DNA of 64,000 bases from Caprimulgus europaeus (lineage: Eukaryota; Chordata; Aves; Caprimulgiformes; Caprimulgidae): contig OU015524.1 of the NCBI GenBank assembly GCA_907165065.1, forward strand, positions 57,267,295 through 57,331,294. Reading direction: 5' to 3'. Under the pieces are notes generated by a model that searched no databases, was not told the DNA's origin, and saw only the letters and a program-made list of their open reading frames with translations. Below, piece after piece: positions 11,952 to 25,800 of this stretch. Position numbers and translations under genes: made by a program. Positions within the stretch are counted from its first letter, which is position 1, and each line of letters opens with the position of its first letter.

Positions 11952-14900
11952 TATACAAGAGCTAAAAAGGGTATTCCACTATGTACACTTGTGACTATAT
12001 CTATGCTAACTAATAAACAACAATGACAAGAGTCTGTTCCCCTGCCCTCAGGGTGAGTGCATGTCCTGGCTTATATCTGTCCAGATAAGCTCCCTCTTCT
12101 CTGCTCCAAACAGGGTGCTCCCATCCATACTGTTTACTGAATCACTTCGTAGCTCAAGCTATCCAGCAGTTCATGGGGCACTGCCTAGAGAAATGATAGC
12201 TGGCTCAGCCACATGATACAGAGTCTGATAAAAATTAACCACTAAGCAATTGCATGGTAGTGTGCAAGGTCTGGTCCTACACTTCAGTTTATTATAATAC
12301 ATTCAGACTGTATGTCCACTCTTCTATTTTGTTGAATGCCTTCTCTACTTCTCCATTACTAAATAGTAGAAGCCCACTTCTCTTCTGGGTTTTGTCTTCT
12401 GTTATATTTGTATTTTACAGCATTGTTTGCAGATTGAGTAAAGACTTGATTTATTCCTTCTTTGCCCTATATGAACAGCCATACAATGTGATAGGCTGTA
12501 GATAATCAGGTTCTTTTTCCAGTGAGTTTCTTCCACTACCTAAAAATGAATTATTTCACAGCTCAAGTGAGGTCAGTATTGGAAAAATCAAGCTACAACT
12601 GTTGCAGTTGAAGCTGAACATCTTTACCCTGTTTTAATTCATTCAGAGAACCTTTATTAATTTTCCACTACAGCATATGCAGTGGGAGGACTGGCAGAAA
12701 GTTTGAGAAGAATGACCCAGGATAAAAGATAAATCAGATCCAGACAAGCAAATAATTCCCATATCTGAGTTAAATCTCTGTTGCATGTTTCATTGCATAA
12801 GCTATCACAGTCACAGGCTCACTGTAGGATCCCAAAAAGAGATCTTTGAGCTTCTATATTTGGTGAAATTGTTTATGGTTTTCCCCTAATTATATTAGTA
12901 AACACCTACATTAAAAGGTAGTAGATCAAAGCATTTAAGAATATGAAAATGTAAGTCAAGATGCTCCACACATTTTTAACTCTACTGTCTTATTTATATG
13001 CATGAACACAGGCTATTGTTTCTGAAGGATGCCTTTCTTCTTGGGTGGGATTCATTTCTGTGTAAAGATTTTGGTTCTAGTTGTTTTATGAAAGTTAGTA
13101 AGAGAAGATTGGACTTTAGAGAGACAAAAAGCTAATTGTTTTTTTTACTGAACTAAAATCTTTAAGGACTGTGGATAAATAGAATACAGATGATTTACCC
13201 TTGACATAAAAACCACCTTCTCTTGTTAATTAGAGTAGTAAACCTTACAATGTATTGATTTGTTAGGACTGGAATATGTTTGGACTAAGTCAAGAGGAAT
13301 ACTGTTTTGACAGTAGTAAAAAATGATGTAAACTCTTTTGAATCTACTTTGTCTGATATATACATACAGCACTCAATAAAGATAACACTATGATTTTAAT
13401 GATTCTGTGCTAAAAGTGCAAAATGAAGCTGTGTTTTACCAGTACAATACTATAATGCAGTTTAATATGGAGTCATACATACAGTATACACTTAATAAAT
13501 AGATCATTTAGCTGATTTGGAGATAAAACTAGTAGTTCTTTGGAAATATTTCTAGAGTTGGCTTGTTAGTACCTGACCTCCATCCTAGATTTGTTAGATG
13601 TATTTAAACAGTATGTAAAGTGCAGAAATTGCACAGCAAAAAGAAAAGTGTTAGTTAAAAATCTTTATCACTAAAATCAAAATACTATCAACAAATCACT
13701 CACATTCTCCTTACAATCCTGGTTTGACAGAAACAAGATGTTGGTCAGGTATCAATAATAAAAAAAATTTGAAAACTTAAGTGAACTCTTACACTTGTAG
13801 CACTTGTAGGTTTATTGTTAAGCAGATCGTCTAGATCCTTCTATAGTCAATATATAAAGAGGCACTTCTAAAATATGACCCTTCTAAAGTAGACTTCCAA
13901 ATTAGGTCAAATGAACTGCCCTTCACAACACTTCTTTCTATTCATCAGCTGTAAAGAGAGTGAATGGTGACTAGCTCATGATGCTGTAGACTTGTAAATT
14001 TGGTGACATAAATTTGCCTTCAATTTAAAGACTCAGTAGTAAGTGGAAAATAACTATTCCATATTTATTACTTCCCTAGTACTGTTGCAGTTTAACAAAG
14101 GATGTTGCTGTATGATAAACCATCTACACTGAATAAGGCAGCCTCTTTTGTGTGTGCCCTAAAGGAAAGGGAGAAATTACGATAACAGTGCATGTGTGTA
14201 GGCACCACCTGACATTCCTTCAAAGTATCACACTGATGTTTCTATGAACTGCACAGTGCACTCATTCCACCAGGAATTCAGACATCTTTCATAAATGCAG
14301 TGGCAGAGTGTTTACAGCAACTTTATTTAAAGTTAGCCAGAGGGCCTGGCTTCTTAACAAGGAACAGCCAAGGGCAATTCTGCCCTATGGCTCTCCGTAG
14401 CTATCAGAAGGATCTTCTACCCAAGTCAGGGATGTCAAAGAGCTGGTTGAAAAAGTATTCTATTATCTATTTTCCACATGCCTAACGTTCTGAAGTGTTG
14501 GTACTATTTCCATCAAAGTTTACATCCTCTTCCTTCTTCCTCCTCACCACCTCATCCCCCACATTTTAACTTTTTTGCTGTCCAGATGGACATGCTTTAG
14601 AGAAGAAACTTCTTAACCCATAGTCATAAACAAAGTCTATGCAAGCTAAGCCAAAACAAATTGCTCATTTTTCAAGAGCCCACCTTTGTCATAGAAAAGT
14701 GTCATTCTTTGGAAAATGAGGGATTTTAACACCAAGATCTTTTTGCTGTTTATCTTGCCAGGAATTGCTCGGATTTCAGCTTAAATATTTGAGTCCTCCT
14801 TGGTAAAAAATCCCACTGACTTCAAACAGAGCTGGAAAGAAATGAGGACTTCATGATTTAGCAGTTGCAATGTCTTGGTTTAGGTAACACAGAGGAACAA

Positions 14901-17742
14901 GGATGTGCTCAGGATCAGCAAACTAAATAAATCATCTGTTAATAAGGTGGTTTTTTTTCAAATTTGATTTCTGCTCTCACCTCAGCAGACATTTCTGTGT
15001 ATATACTTGTGTACACACACATACAAGAGAAGCAGAAGGATCTTGCTGTCATTTCCTGGGCATCCCTTAAATCTGTGTCACTGTTCCCTTTAAATTAAGA
15101 TTGAACGGTGCTGATGTTAATGCTTTTCTTACCTCAGCATTAGAATACCTTTTTGTCCTGCCACATTTGGGGTTTAACTTTCCCTATACATGAGACTGTG
15201 GTCTTTCTTACTTTCTGAGACATGGTCCTGGTGCCATCAAGGGTTGCACCTGTACTAATTTTAAAAGACCTCTTTTTCTTCACTCTTGGTGAATTGCTGT
15301 CAAAGGTTGTTGAGATCACAGCTGTCCTACCATATGTCATTTTTGAACAAAAGTTTGTGTCATCTGCTGCATTGCTAGTAATAGAGTTTATTAAGTTACA
15401 AGTCTTTGTTGGAATCTCTTGTGAAGCACTTCAGTGTTTAGGCTTTTATGATATAGTGGCATTTCTGTCCTTTTCTATGTATTCAAGTTTTTTTGTTCGT
15501 TTGTTTTGTGGTGGTTTGCATAGCTTAGAGCATTAGGCAACACTAATGGGTTGCTGATTTAGGTTTCCTGCTTATATATCTGAGTAGGTGAAGCTTGTGG
15601 TTCTGCAGATGTCTTTCCATAGACTAGCAAACTCAGCTAAGCCTCTTAACTATTCTTATTTGCTTTGGCTTGTAATAGTCCAGATTCCTTGTCATAGGCA
15701 TGAAATCCCAATTGTTGCAACCCAATAGAATTCCTTGATTACTTTTGGTGAGCCATTAGCTGAAACAAGCTCATCATAAAGAGAAAATCTAATGCACATT
15801 GCTATGATATGATTAATCCCAGTGCTGAATAACAAGGTTGAATTACTTAAAAAATGAATTTTCAATAACTACCTAGCAGTAATAGTAGTTTCCTTTTGTT
15901 CAGACAGGTCAGTCTATGGTCAGTTGTTGCCAGACTCTGCTAGATTCATTACAAACTATCTAAGGTCCCTTGGAGCTTTGTCCTGATATTTTACACAAAT
16001 GATACAGTCCATGACTAGTTCTTCTGACTGTGCATTCATGCTGCCAGTAAGATGTTTGTCTTGTCCATCTTTTACCTAGTAGCATGCACAGGGATTCCAA
16101 GGCATTTTCTTTGGGATCACTGTTTAACCTTGCATAAGTAACAGTCCCTTTTACACAGTAAAGCTGTTTTTTAACATGTTTTACATGTCAAAATAACTTG
16201 TTTTAGGACAGAGAAACACGGTTATGCAAACCTTTTTATTTTCTTTAGAGAGATCAATATTTTATTTCTTCCTGATTTTTTATTTCTTTCTGTTTCCATA
16301 ATTTATGCTTTTGGTTTATGTACAGATACACAAATATTTCATGGTATCATGTGACCCACTTCCTCCCAAAGTCTTCTTCCACTTTTCAAAAAATCTTGTC
16401 CTCTCATGGAACATGCAGGAAAATATCTGTTAAAGAGCACTTTCTTTCTGTTTTGATATGTTTGTCATTTTTTACTGAGATGCTTTTTGCATGATTATCA
16501 TACTTTCAGCACACCTTTTCAAAACATTGAAAGTATTGAAAAGATAAGCCATTGCAATCATTCCAGCTGATCTACTTATGTAGGACTGAATATATTTGCT
16601 GTGAAAATCTTGTCAATGATACCATTAAAAGTGGGGAGGTTCGTTTTGGCTGCATTGGACCAGAATCCCTTGTTGCATCTCTATATTCATCTTCTCCATG
16701 ACCTTCCAAGAGATCTTTTCCAATGTTGTGGATCTTCATGTTGCTCACATCTTCATCCTAGCTCACATGCTATGGTACTATGTTTGAAAATAAATGTTAA
16801 GCCAGCCAAAACCTAGGTAACAGCCATACACAGATGACAGTAGATTTTCTACAAATGCCATTATTTTAATTCATTATGTTATTTTTGCTTGATACATTGA
16901 GACAGAGTTTTCATAGATTTTTATTCTTCTTTTCTCCACTCTGTGGAGTAGAGGTCTTGTATTTCCTCTTGGTCTCTCTGATGAAAGCCATGATCATGAT
17001 GTGGTATGAACATATGGCATAAAACTTCATCTTTTCTCTGAAATTAATCTTAATAGCCTGAGAAAGGTGATGGATTTTGTGGAATTTTGCTCTGGTTTTC
17101 TTCTGAACCTATGAAGTTAGGCTTTCTTGAATGTCTGTATTGCCATAGAAATGCTATATATTTAGTTTTAGTTTTGTCCCATTAAGGACAAACCTTGTGT
17201 GTATATATATTATTGATGTCTTCAAAATCACATTTTGTTATTGTCAACTCTCATTGGGTCCTTCCTCCAACCATTCTCCTGGAAGATCCATTCTCCAGAT
17301 AGGTTCTTGGTTTATCATACACAATTTCAATTTCGCAGAGGAAGTTGCTCAGGAAACAATGGGCTCAGTTATCTCAGATAGCCTGTGAGGATTTCTTTCT
17401 CATCTGTATCAATTTGCAAATATCATGTCAGGAGATATATTGCAAATGAAAGCCCAGAAGGTCTTCTTACCACCTTTCTGCTGAGGATTTGGAAAAGAAC
17501 TTTTGCTTAGTTTTGTTCTTAGCGATGCAGTCTGCAGTTATTTCCTTTGTAATTCTGATACCATGTTTAAACTGGCCACATGAATGGAGATCCACACAGG
17601 ACAGGACAAATAAAACAAACCTTTTGTTTAAGACTTATCAAACATAATCTTTAGTCCCAGCTGTTCAGTGCCTCACATTTACTGGCACACATTCATGCAA
17701 AGTGGTAACATCCAAGGGTCATTTCCTGTGCATCTGTTAAGG
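11952..17742. other. Non-coding DNA, no gene recognised
   Basis: AT-rich sequence with scattered short frames on both strands and no similarity that I can name. The longest, a + strand frame at 15222-15536, overlaps an antisense frame and lacks coding character. No LINE, SINE or LTR signature was recognised. Confidence 0.5.
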
Positions 17743-17812
17743 TATAATAGATATAATAATATGATAATATTATAATAGATATAATAATATGTATAATGTA
17801 TAATAATACATT
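17743..17812. repeat. AT-only minisatellite-like tract
   Basis: A 28-base period is visible: TATAATAGATATAATAATATG begins at 17743 and again at 17771, followed by degenerate TATAATG and TAATAAT words. It is likely to be length-polymorphic and easily unwound. Confidence 0.7.
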
Positions 17813-19384
17813 AATTATCTAACTCACCTGTGTTTTATAGAACATTTAAAACATTTAATTCAATAGAAGGGGAATCTTCACAAAGCTGAATGTGTATGTG
17901 TATGCTTGCGGACTTCAGTGAAAATCATACTAAAAAATCTGAAAGGTTTTGGTATCTTGATTTCATAGGTTTTCAGATACTGAAATATATACAGCAATTT
18001 ATGCTAAAGAACATTATTCTGAAACCCCATCAGTTCCCATATAGCAAAACTGAATACCCATCAAGTAAAATATGTCAAACTCCATTTAAAAAAACAAGTA
18101 TGATCTGTTGTTTCTATAAGCTACTGTTTAAGGCTCGATAGTTTTAACAAAATTTTGGCCCTCTGAACTCTGCTTAAATCCACTGGTAAGCACCAATATA
18201 AAAATTTCTCTGCTTTGTGTTGATACAAAGGTCTGTGCCATCTTCCAAATCAAATGAAATATGTCCTGGGAATTGGGCCCAAAATTTAAACATGAATACC
18301 TAACATTAAGAGTAGATAAATGACACACCACAACCAACATTTGTTTTTGTTTGTCTAATAGTGGCACACTGTGTGTACTCACCAGGAAACTGTTATAGAG
18401 CAAAAAGTGACAGACTGCAATGCTGTGCCAGAATAGGCTGAATTATTTTTTTAGGCACCTGGATTTGAACTAACTAGTCTACTTTTCTGTGACAACATGT
18501 AATTTCTATTGTTACTATTTAGGACACATACTTTATACTACATTTTGTGGAAGTCTCTTAAAAACACTTCATTAGCCCCTTCTACCAGAGCTGTATAGCA
18601 ACTTGTTGCTAATTATCCGTTGTTATTCCATGTTATTTATGTAAAGTTTGCACAAGTGTTTTTGTAAGAGGTAGTTTCTGTTTAGGTAATCGGTGAAACC
18701 CAGATGCTAGCAATTAGGATTTCCTACAGTTTGTCTTATAGCAACAAGATAGTAAGTTTCACACCTATAAGCTAAATTCCTGACAAAGGTGACATTAGAA
18801 ATTCCATTTCAAATGAAGTAATCAATCAATATTCCTCCTCTGTTTACTCTCCAATCTTTAGAACTGATGGTTATGCTGGCTAGATGGATTTACTTAGAAC
18901 AGTAAAAGACATTCAGAAAGTCCATCCAATTTCTTGATTTATTTGCTATTGATGCATAAAATAAGCTTGTCTGTGAAACAGCCATGTTGAAATTGCTGTT
19001 CTCATGCATTTTTCATTGTTATTATTCGGCTAGACTGACTCTTGAGGGTCAGATTAAAATTCATTCATCTAAAGCTGCACTGGTGACAGCAGATAGCCTC
19101 AAATTAGCTCTTCCAGTTAATATCTGTACCAGTATTTGTAAAACCGTTAGTACTGAGAATATTCTGATTGGGCAGTGCATGTTTTACAGAAATTCTTTTA
19201 ACCTTCTGTGCAATGAAAACTTAAGCACTGCTTGATATTCTTGACATTTAATTCAGCCTATGCCAGCACAACATTGTGGTCTTCACAAAGTCTTTTATTG
19301 CTGGTGATGAGAGGTCATTGCTTATTAGATAATCACATCCCTTCCCTGCAATACTGGGCATACACATTTAATACAATTATAATG
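17813..19384. other. Non-coding DNA, no gene recognised
   Basis: No gene or recognised repeat. Frames at 17890-18141 (+) and 18128-18403 (-) are short and anonymous. Confidence 0.5.
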
Positions 19385-19505
19385 CTTAACACTTATATAG
19401 TGCTTTTCTTCCAATTGCTTTACAGACATTATGTAATTAAATTCTCAGCATTCTTGGGAAATAAGCTAACTCCTTATTACAAACAAGGATACTGGGCCAG
19501 GGGCA
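19385..19505 (+). repeat. Ancient MIR/L2-like retroposon relic
   Basis: The order of words follows the 3' part of MIR/L2-type elements: 'ATATAGTGCTTTTC', 'GCTTTACAGACATTATGTAAT', a CTCAGCA block, then 'ATTACAAACAAGGATACTGGG', which corresponds to the 'TTTACAGATGAGGAAACTGAGG' region of the family. It is highly diverged, as expected of an element older than the bird radiation. MIR and L2 cannot be separated here by eye. Confidence 0.5.
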
Positions 19506-21309
19506 ATAGCAGCATTTTCAAATATAGTTTTTAATTTTTAAGCTGGAAATTGGAGCTGAGCATGTCTGAAGATCAGGCTGTGTGGCACCAAAATTACTAG
19601 TCATTTTGAAAGGTGTAGTATAAAATGTGCTACCATAAGTCACTGAAGTAGCTGGGGTGAGAAATGGAATCGAAAATCCAGTCTTGATTCTTCAGGCTTA
19701 GAGTGAGATACTGAAATCTTTCTTTCATATAGATGGATTCTGCAGTTTGCATTGAGGCAAATGCCAACTGTCTGTGACTGAGTATACACAGACAGGCATT
19801 GTAGAGCACACCCATTGCTTCCTGCCTTTGGATGACACATGAAGGTTTCTGATAAATAGCTTTAATGTACAATAATGGTTAAGCTATAAGTGAACTTATT
19901 CCGAACCTCACTGAACCTTTTGCCTCACAGCAGCATGCTAGAGAGCACGAGAGAGGGCAGCAGGAGAGCGAGCTGATGCCACACAAATGGAGTGAGGCTG
20001 CTCCACCAGAAACAAGAGGAGGCAACAGCTCTCTGGAAGCCTGGTCTCCACCTGTGTCCCTGTCAATCAGCATCACCAGTTTTGACAGCAACAGGCACAT
20101 GAGAAAGCGTTGCCTTTTGTGGGAGCACCAGCACAGGGTGGCATTCTCCTCCTCCTCTTCCCCTGGGGAAAGCTGATGAACCAAACTGAAACATTTCATG
20201 GGCCAGATTGACATTACTGGCTGCCAGCTGAGCCACACGAGTACCCCTTCACCTTTCTCTCCCTCTTCCCCAACAGCTCCATTTCCAATGTCCTCTGTCG
20301 CCTCTCACTCTCTTTTTTTATCTTATTGTTCCCATCACGGCTTCACAATGCACATGGTACATTCCCCAACACTGTTGTTCTAAACTCCCTATTTAGCCTC
20401 TCCCTGAGCTGTTGCTGCCCTTTGTTCTTCTCTTACTTCTTCAAAGTCCTTCTTGAAACCTTTTCCATAATGCTAAAGCTGGTTGTACTTAAGTAACTGA
20501 CTCCATCCTTGTAGTCAAATTCCACCTTAATTCTCTTTGACTTCTCCTTGGATTTCAACTTTATGGTAACTGCCTTGAAATATAACCTTCCCTTTGTTTT
20601 CACAGCTCAGACCTCTACTGACTCGTCTCCTACCTCTCAATATTTATTTATTTAGATGTCCATTCAGAAAACTGATTAAATATATTTCTGTTCAGAGCAA
20701 CAATGAATCGTATGCTCATGTGCTTAAATAATGTATTGAATAAAGATGTCTTTCTGACTGAGAGCCCAAGCAGCTGTTTGGATGTTCCTCTTTGCCATTC
20801 TTGCCTTTGGGATCAATAATCCATTGCTCTGCACAGTATCTCTCAGTATTTCATCTTTAAGAAATCTCCCTCTCCACTCTGATCCTGCTTCCCTCTGCCC
20901 AATGCAAGTGTCGGAGATAGACTCACTTGTACATCTTTGTGAGTTTCCATTGTTGACTTAATATTTTAATGACCAAAATTGAATCAGGCCTTCTTCCTTA
21001 AGACCTCATTTTGTCCCTTTTGCTTTGTTCTGTGAAGTGTTTTCCTGTTCCTAAGTTACCCTGTGGGTGCATTCTCAGTCTGAAATAATTACTTACTATA
21101 CTTGAGATTATAATAAAACAGAGAAGATGATGTTCATCAGTGTTGATTATCATAAGGTTGTTTATCATGTTCTAGGGTTTCTGCATTGTATTACTCATTT
21201 CTGTCTAATGCTTTACTGTAGCCATGTTTTAGGCAAAAAAAAAGAGAACACATATTCCCTGGCCTAAATCTTACACTCCAAATTGAAGCACGTCATTAAA
21301 TAAACTAAC
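19506..21309. other. Non-coding DNA, no gene recognised
   Basis: A somewhat GC-richer part at 19960-20330 contains overlapping sense and antisense frames (for example 19879-20238 on the - strand) rich in Ser and Cys. They show no domain or motif. Pyrimidine-rich tracts lie at about 20255-20330 and 20400-20460. No mobile element was recognised. Confidence 0.45.
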
Positions 21310-21353
21310 TACTAAGCTCCATGCTTGGCTGCTAGCCAAGTGAAACCACCACA
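21310..21353 (+). mobile_element. 3'-end fragment of an ERVL-type LTR
   Basis: The segment ends TTGGCTGCTAGCCAAGTGAA followed by ACCACCACA. This is the same terminal stretch, with one base difference over 29, as the end of the solo LTR at 31935-32548. Nothing to its left looks like the rest of that LTR, so this is a short truncated remnant. Alternatively the rest is too diverged to see by eye. Confidence 0.55.
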
Positions 21354-22846
21354 GGGATGTAATGCAGTTGCAATTGCAGGGTTAGGAGTCTGCTTTGATG
21401 ATCCTATATTTGCTCTGCTGCTTCATTTCTTTTTTCCTGTTGTGGATTTTAATATGCATGTATATATATAAAAAATCGTGATGGAGTAAGGGTGGGTTGG
21501 CAGTAATGGCACAGGGAAGAAACTAAACGTCAGAAGTTTCAAATGCTTCTGAAATCAGATAGTGATTTTGCTCCCTTTAGTGGGCTTTAAATTGTGTCTC
21601 TAGAGAGTGAGTCAAGCACCTTGGGATGGAAAGTCTACTAACCAACCAACCAGCCAGTTTGCCAGCAAATGTAAAGGACATGAAGGATTACATTTTCAGA
21701 GGTGGTTAAGTATGGATAATAGGATGCTACTGAATAAATTAAATCCATGTTAGTAAATGAGCATCTCTGGGGAAAAACTAGTTTGGATCTGAAGCAGCCT
21801 GCACTATGAGCCATAGGTGTGTGTGAGGCAGTTGATGTTGCCTTGCAAAAGAGAGGAGTGGTTATGGACCCAGAGAGGGGACCAGAGAGCAGCTCTGGGC
21901 ACATGGGAGCTTGTTATATATCAGAACATTTCTGACAGGGGGTTCTTGGCTTTGCTTTCTGTGAGGCACCCAGTGTATGTCTATCCAACATAAAGCAGTG
22001 AGGTATAGATACACTTGGTGGGTGGACCTGGGACACAAAGTTCATCTGCATGGGAAAACACAGTGCCAAGCAGACCAGTAGATCTGTGTTAGCTTGAACA
22101 TAGTCCAAAGTGAATGAATTGTGGCCCTTGGACTCAAATTGTGTTGCAATGAGCCAACTGATGCCTCTCTCCACCACAGTGTCATCATGCCTTCCTTTGG
22201 CTTGGGAAAGGTGACTGACAGTGGCAGTGGGGTGGCTTCCATAGGGTGACTAACTGCATGTTCCCTGGTGGTAGTAAGGCCACGGCTGCAGTTTTAGATA
22301 TATGGTTAGAGATGTAAAGATGCCACTCTGGGCTAGAAATCTCAATTATTTTTTAACATAAACCAAAGTGTAGGTTATCTAACAGGACATAATCTAAGTG
22401 CTAATAAAAAAATCTAAACACTATTGCCATCTTGTGGCTTAAAGTTGCTTCAACAGGTTTTTACCAAAGGATTCTACTCTCCCTCTGATGTTCTGTAAAC
22501 ATAACACATTTTCAATTAAATATGCGAATCAAAGTGGCACAACACAGAAACAATGTCCAGACCTGAACATCAGAATCAATTACTGGAGTGGAGAAACAAT
22601 CCTGTTTGTCTAGAAGGAGCAATCACGTGGCCAGCTGTCGGGAGCTGAGGGCACAGATCATTATTGAATGAAATAGCACTAGGCGTATCCTGCTCCCTTG
22701 AAATAAAAGCACATTCTGCAAGAATAAAATTTTGGATGACTGCTTCATTTTTTGAGAAAAAATTACTCATGTATAAAGTATGAACCTGTGATGTTTAAAA
22801 CAAATACTGCTTAAACTCCAAAGTGCTACTTTTAAAAATAAGTTTT
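21354..22846. other. Non-coding DNA, no gene recognised
   Basis: Overlapping - strand frames at 21638-22242 are open in more than one phase but carry no motif. GC content is slightly above the surroundings at 21780-22280. I recognise no gene or transposon. Confidence 0.45.
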
Positions 22847-22876
22847 ATATTATATAAATATTATATTATATAATAT
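22847..22876. repeat. AT palindrome able to form a cruciform
   Basis: Perfect 11-base inverted arms, ATATTATATAA at 22847-22857 and TTATATAATAT at 22866-22876, are separated by 8 bases. The surrounding sequence is also only A and T. Confidence 0.8.
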
Positions 22877-25800
22877 TAGATACAGAGTGCTACAGATATA
22901 CACACATCTGCAGGATTCATGTTTTGATTCTTTGTTTCTTTGTCTTCCAGTTTCACAACTACTTCTGTAACTGGTCCTCTGAGCACTGTGAGAAATAGGA
23001 TGCAGTATTAAATAGGGAATGCTGTCCTAGATCAAATGAGTGGTGTGTTTTACACATGAAGTTCATTGGAAACTTAATATTGAATTGCTGTCTTACAAAT
23101 AATTTAATTTTTGTAACATTTTTTATCCAAATAACTTTTATGAAACTATGTCAGAGAATCAAATTTCATTTTCTTTTTCTATGTCCAGTGACCAACAACT
23201 AAAGAATAGAACTTGGCAGGAAACAATGCCTTCATCCCATTGGGTTGTGGTTTTTCAAGACTTTCCCTGCTCTGAGCTTGTCAGACTTCAGGCCCACAGA
23301 AGATTTTTTCAGACTTAGGGGGAGACATTGGCCATAGAATGGCAAGTAGCCTTCTGCTTATGGTAGTCGATTGAGATGCTTACAGCCAAGACAAAGCTCC
23401 TCAATTGCTGTCCTAATACCTCCGTATTCAGTATAACATTGTTCACTCTAGAGATATTTTTATATCTTTCTGCTCTCGACCAGAAAGCCCAGCCTAGGCA
23501 GAAAATCTTCTGCCAACCAGACATTCTCTGTTTTTTCACATGCAAAATTTGGCTTGTGTTAGGTTTTTCATTAACTGTTTTCTTAACATTTTTTATTTAG
23601 GAAAACTTCTCAGCTTTAACAGAAATATTGTAACAAACAAAATGTGAACAATTTAAATATGATACAAAAGACTGATGACCAATGACTCAAAACTATAAAG
23701 TTCAAATATGAAACATTTTGATCTGTTTAATGATTCCATTTCTTCAGTCTTTTCATTTAGGACAGTGTTAAAACTCCATTCAGAGTTAATTTAAATTTAT
23801 GCACATTTTGAACTCTCTCTCTATATATCTCATGTTTGTGTGTATGATTTCTTAGAACCTACCGAGGCCCAAATCCTATAGATCACACCCATTTGATTAA
23901 TGTAGAGCCATGGATTTACCTTACTCTTCTGAGGCAAATGCTGCAATTCTATAACGTAATGATAACATATATGAATTTAAACCTAATGTAGAAAAGAGTA
24001 TAGCACCTAAAACATGTAATATTCCTGGATAGTTTGTTTTTAGAAAACATTTATGTTGGTGAGAGTAGTTTACATGTGAATGCTACAAGGATTTTTGCTA
24101 TGGGCACAAGTCACACACTTAGGTTACTTGTAGGGTATAGGTTACATTTTTGTTTTACAATGGACTATTGAGGCTGAAGCTGCCTCGGCAGGAAAACAGT
24201 GTACTGTCTGGACTGAACCAAATCCTTATCATCATCTAAAGCCAAATATAAAATTGTACCTAGTATTATAGCACCTCCTGCACCTGGTGTGTACCTAAAC
24301 ACAAGATACAAAGGTGCCAGAACTTCAATAAGGGGGCCATCTAAGCCAGCTACTAGGACATGTCAAGGAGGATGTTGGCCTCCTGGCAAAAAGGAGCTTC
24401 TCCTTCCATGTCAGGCTCGTTGCAATAAGTCTTCTTCCTTTGGCTAGGGAGAAGGAAAAATGATTTTGTTGCTATAGTGTGCTTTTTTTGGGAAACCCAA
24501 GTTATAGATCCAGATGTAGTAAATATTTGTGTCTCCTACATACAGTAAAACAGCCTTTATGAGAAAATTTGAGAGTGATTACTCCATAGAGCACCAGAAG
24601 CTAGTGGACAGAATGTGCTCCTAGGAGTTAGATGTTGTAAATCAGCATAGGGAAGGATATAAAAAAATCTGGGTCAATCTGATCCCAGGCTTCTTTTCTT
24701 CTGCTTTCCTGCATTTAAGGGCTGATCTGTCAGATACCTTCTAGTAGGTAAAGTAGGCAGGCCTTGTTGAAGAACCCTCCTGAGGTCAAATCTGGTCTTT
24801 GAGTGCACTGAGAAGGAAAAACACTGGAAATTTACTACCTTGGAATTGAGACCTCCTACCACTAAGCAGACAATGATTGCAGGTTTGGATATTCTTTACT
24901 TTTTTTTTTTTTGCTTTATCAGTTAGTTTCTTCAAAGATGACCTATACCTAAACAAATATACAAATCTTTTAAAAACTCATCTTGTTGAATTTTACCAGT
25001 CCCCATTGTGATATTTCAGATATTTTGTTAGTCTCACTAAAAGTACAAATACGGCACATACAATTTGCTCATGTACACGGGAGACAGTTTACCAAAATTC
25101 ACACTGAAGTTATGGACATAAAACTTTAATGGATTTTGCCCTACATTACAATACACATTGCTAACAGATACTGCACGTACAAATCAAAAAATGGATGAAA
25201 AATTGCAGGTTATGGACTAGGCTGTTAGATTGCAAATCTGTGATCTAGGCTATAGCCTACAATTTTTGGTCCAATTTTTGTAAGTAGGACATAGCTATAA
25301 CATCCCATGAGCAGAAAAGGGACTGTAATTCAGAGACACACTTAAACTCTAATTTCTTCCTTAATCTCCTCTCAGTCCCTTCTCTGTCAGCTGGTGTATA
25401 GAGAAAGAAGTAGAGCTATTCCACAGCTCTTATCCATTGCAGGGGTTCCCTCATACATTTTAATAGGACTGTGCTTTTATAGCAACCCTTGGTCACTTCA
25501 CTGGCTCTCTGCCTTCTGGCTTCTTTGCTTAAGCAGAGCCTGGGACAGTGGGGGGTGTAACATGACAGTGTAATGAATCATCTGGCCACAGGAGATAGAT
25601 GCCAATGTGTTTCCAGGGTATGACATCAGTATTGATATATTTTCAAACATCATCTATTGCTACCTTGCATTCATTTAGAGATATATTGACTTTGGCACAT
25701 GTTGCCATAGATCCAGCCCCCATAGACCCAGCCCTAGGAGTCTGATTGCAGGTTTGCACCCCATGCTTATTTAACCTGTATTTGCTACATGCCTTCCGAT

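Noticed and set aside
11746-11958. Hydrophobic Phe/Trp/Leu-rich - strand frame resembling a membrane segment
   Set aside because: It is the antisense translation of an A/C-rich low-complexity tract.
19879-20238. 119-codon - strand frame opposed by a + strand frame
   Set aside because: Both strands are open because the patch is GC-richer. There is no motif and no splice or start context.
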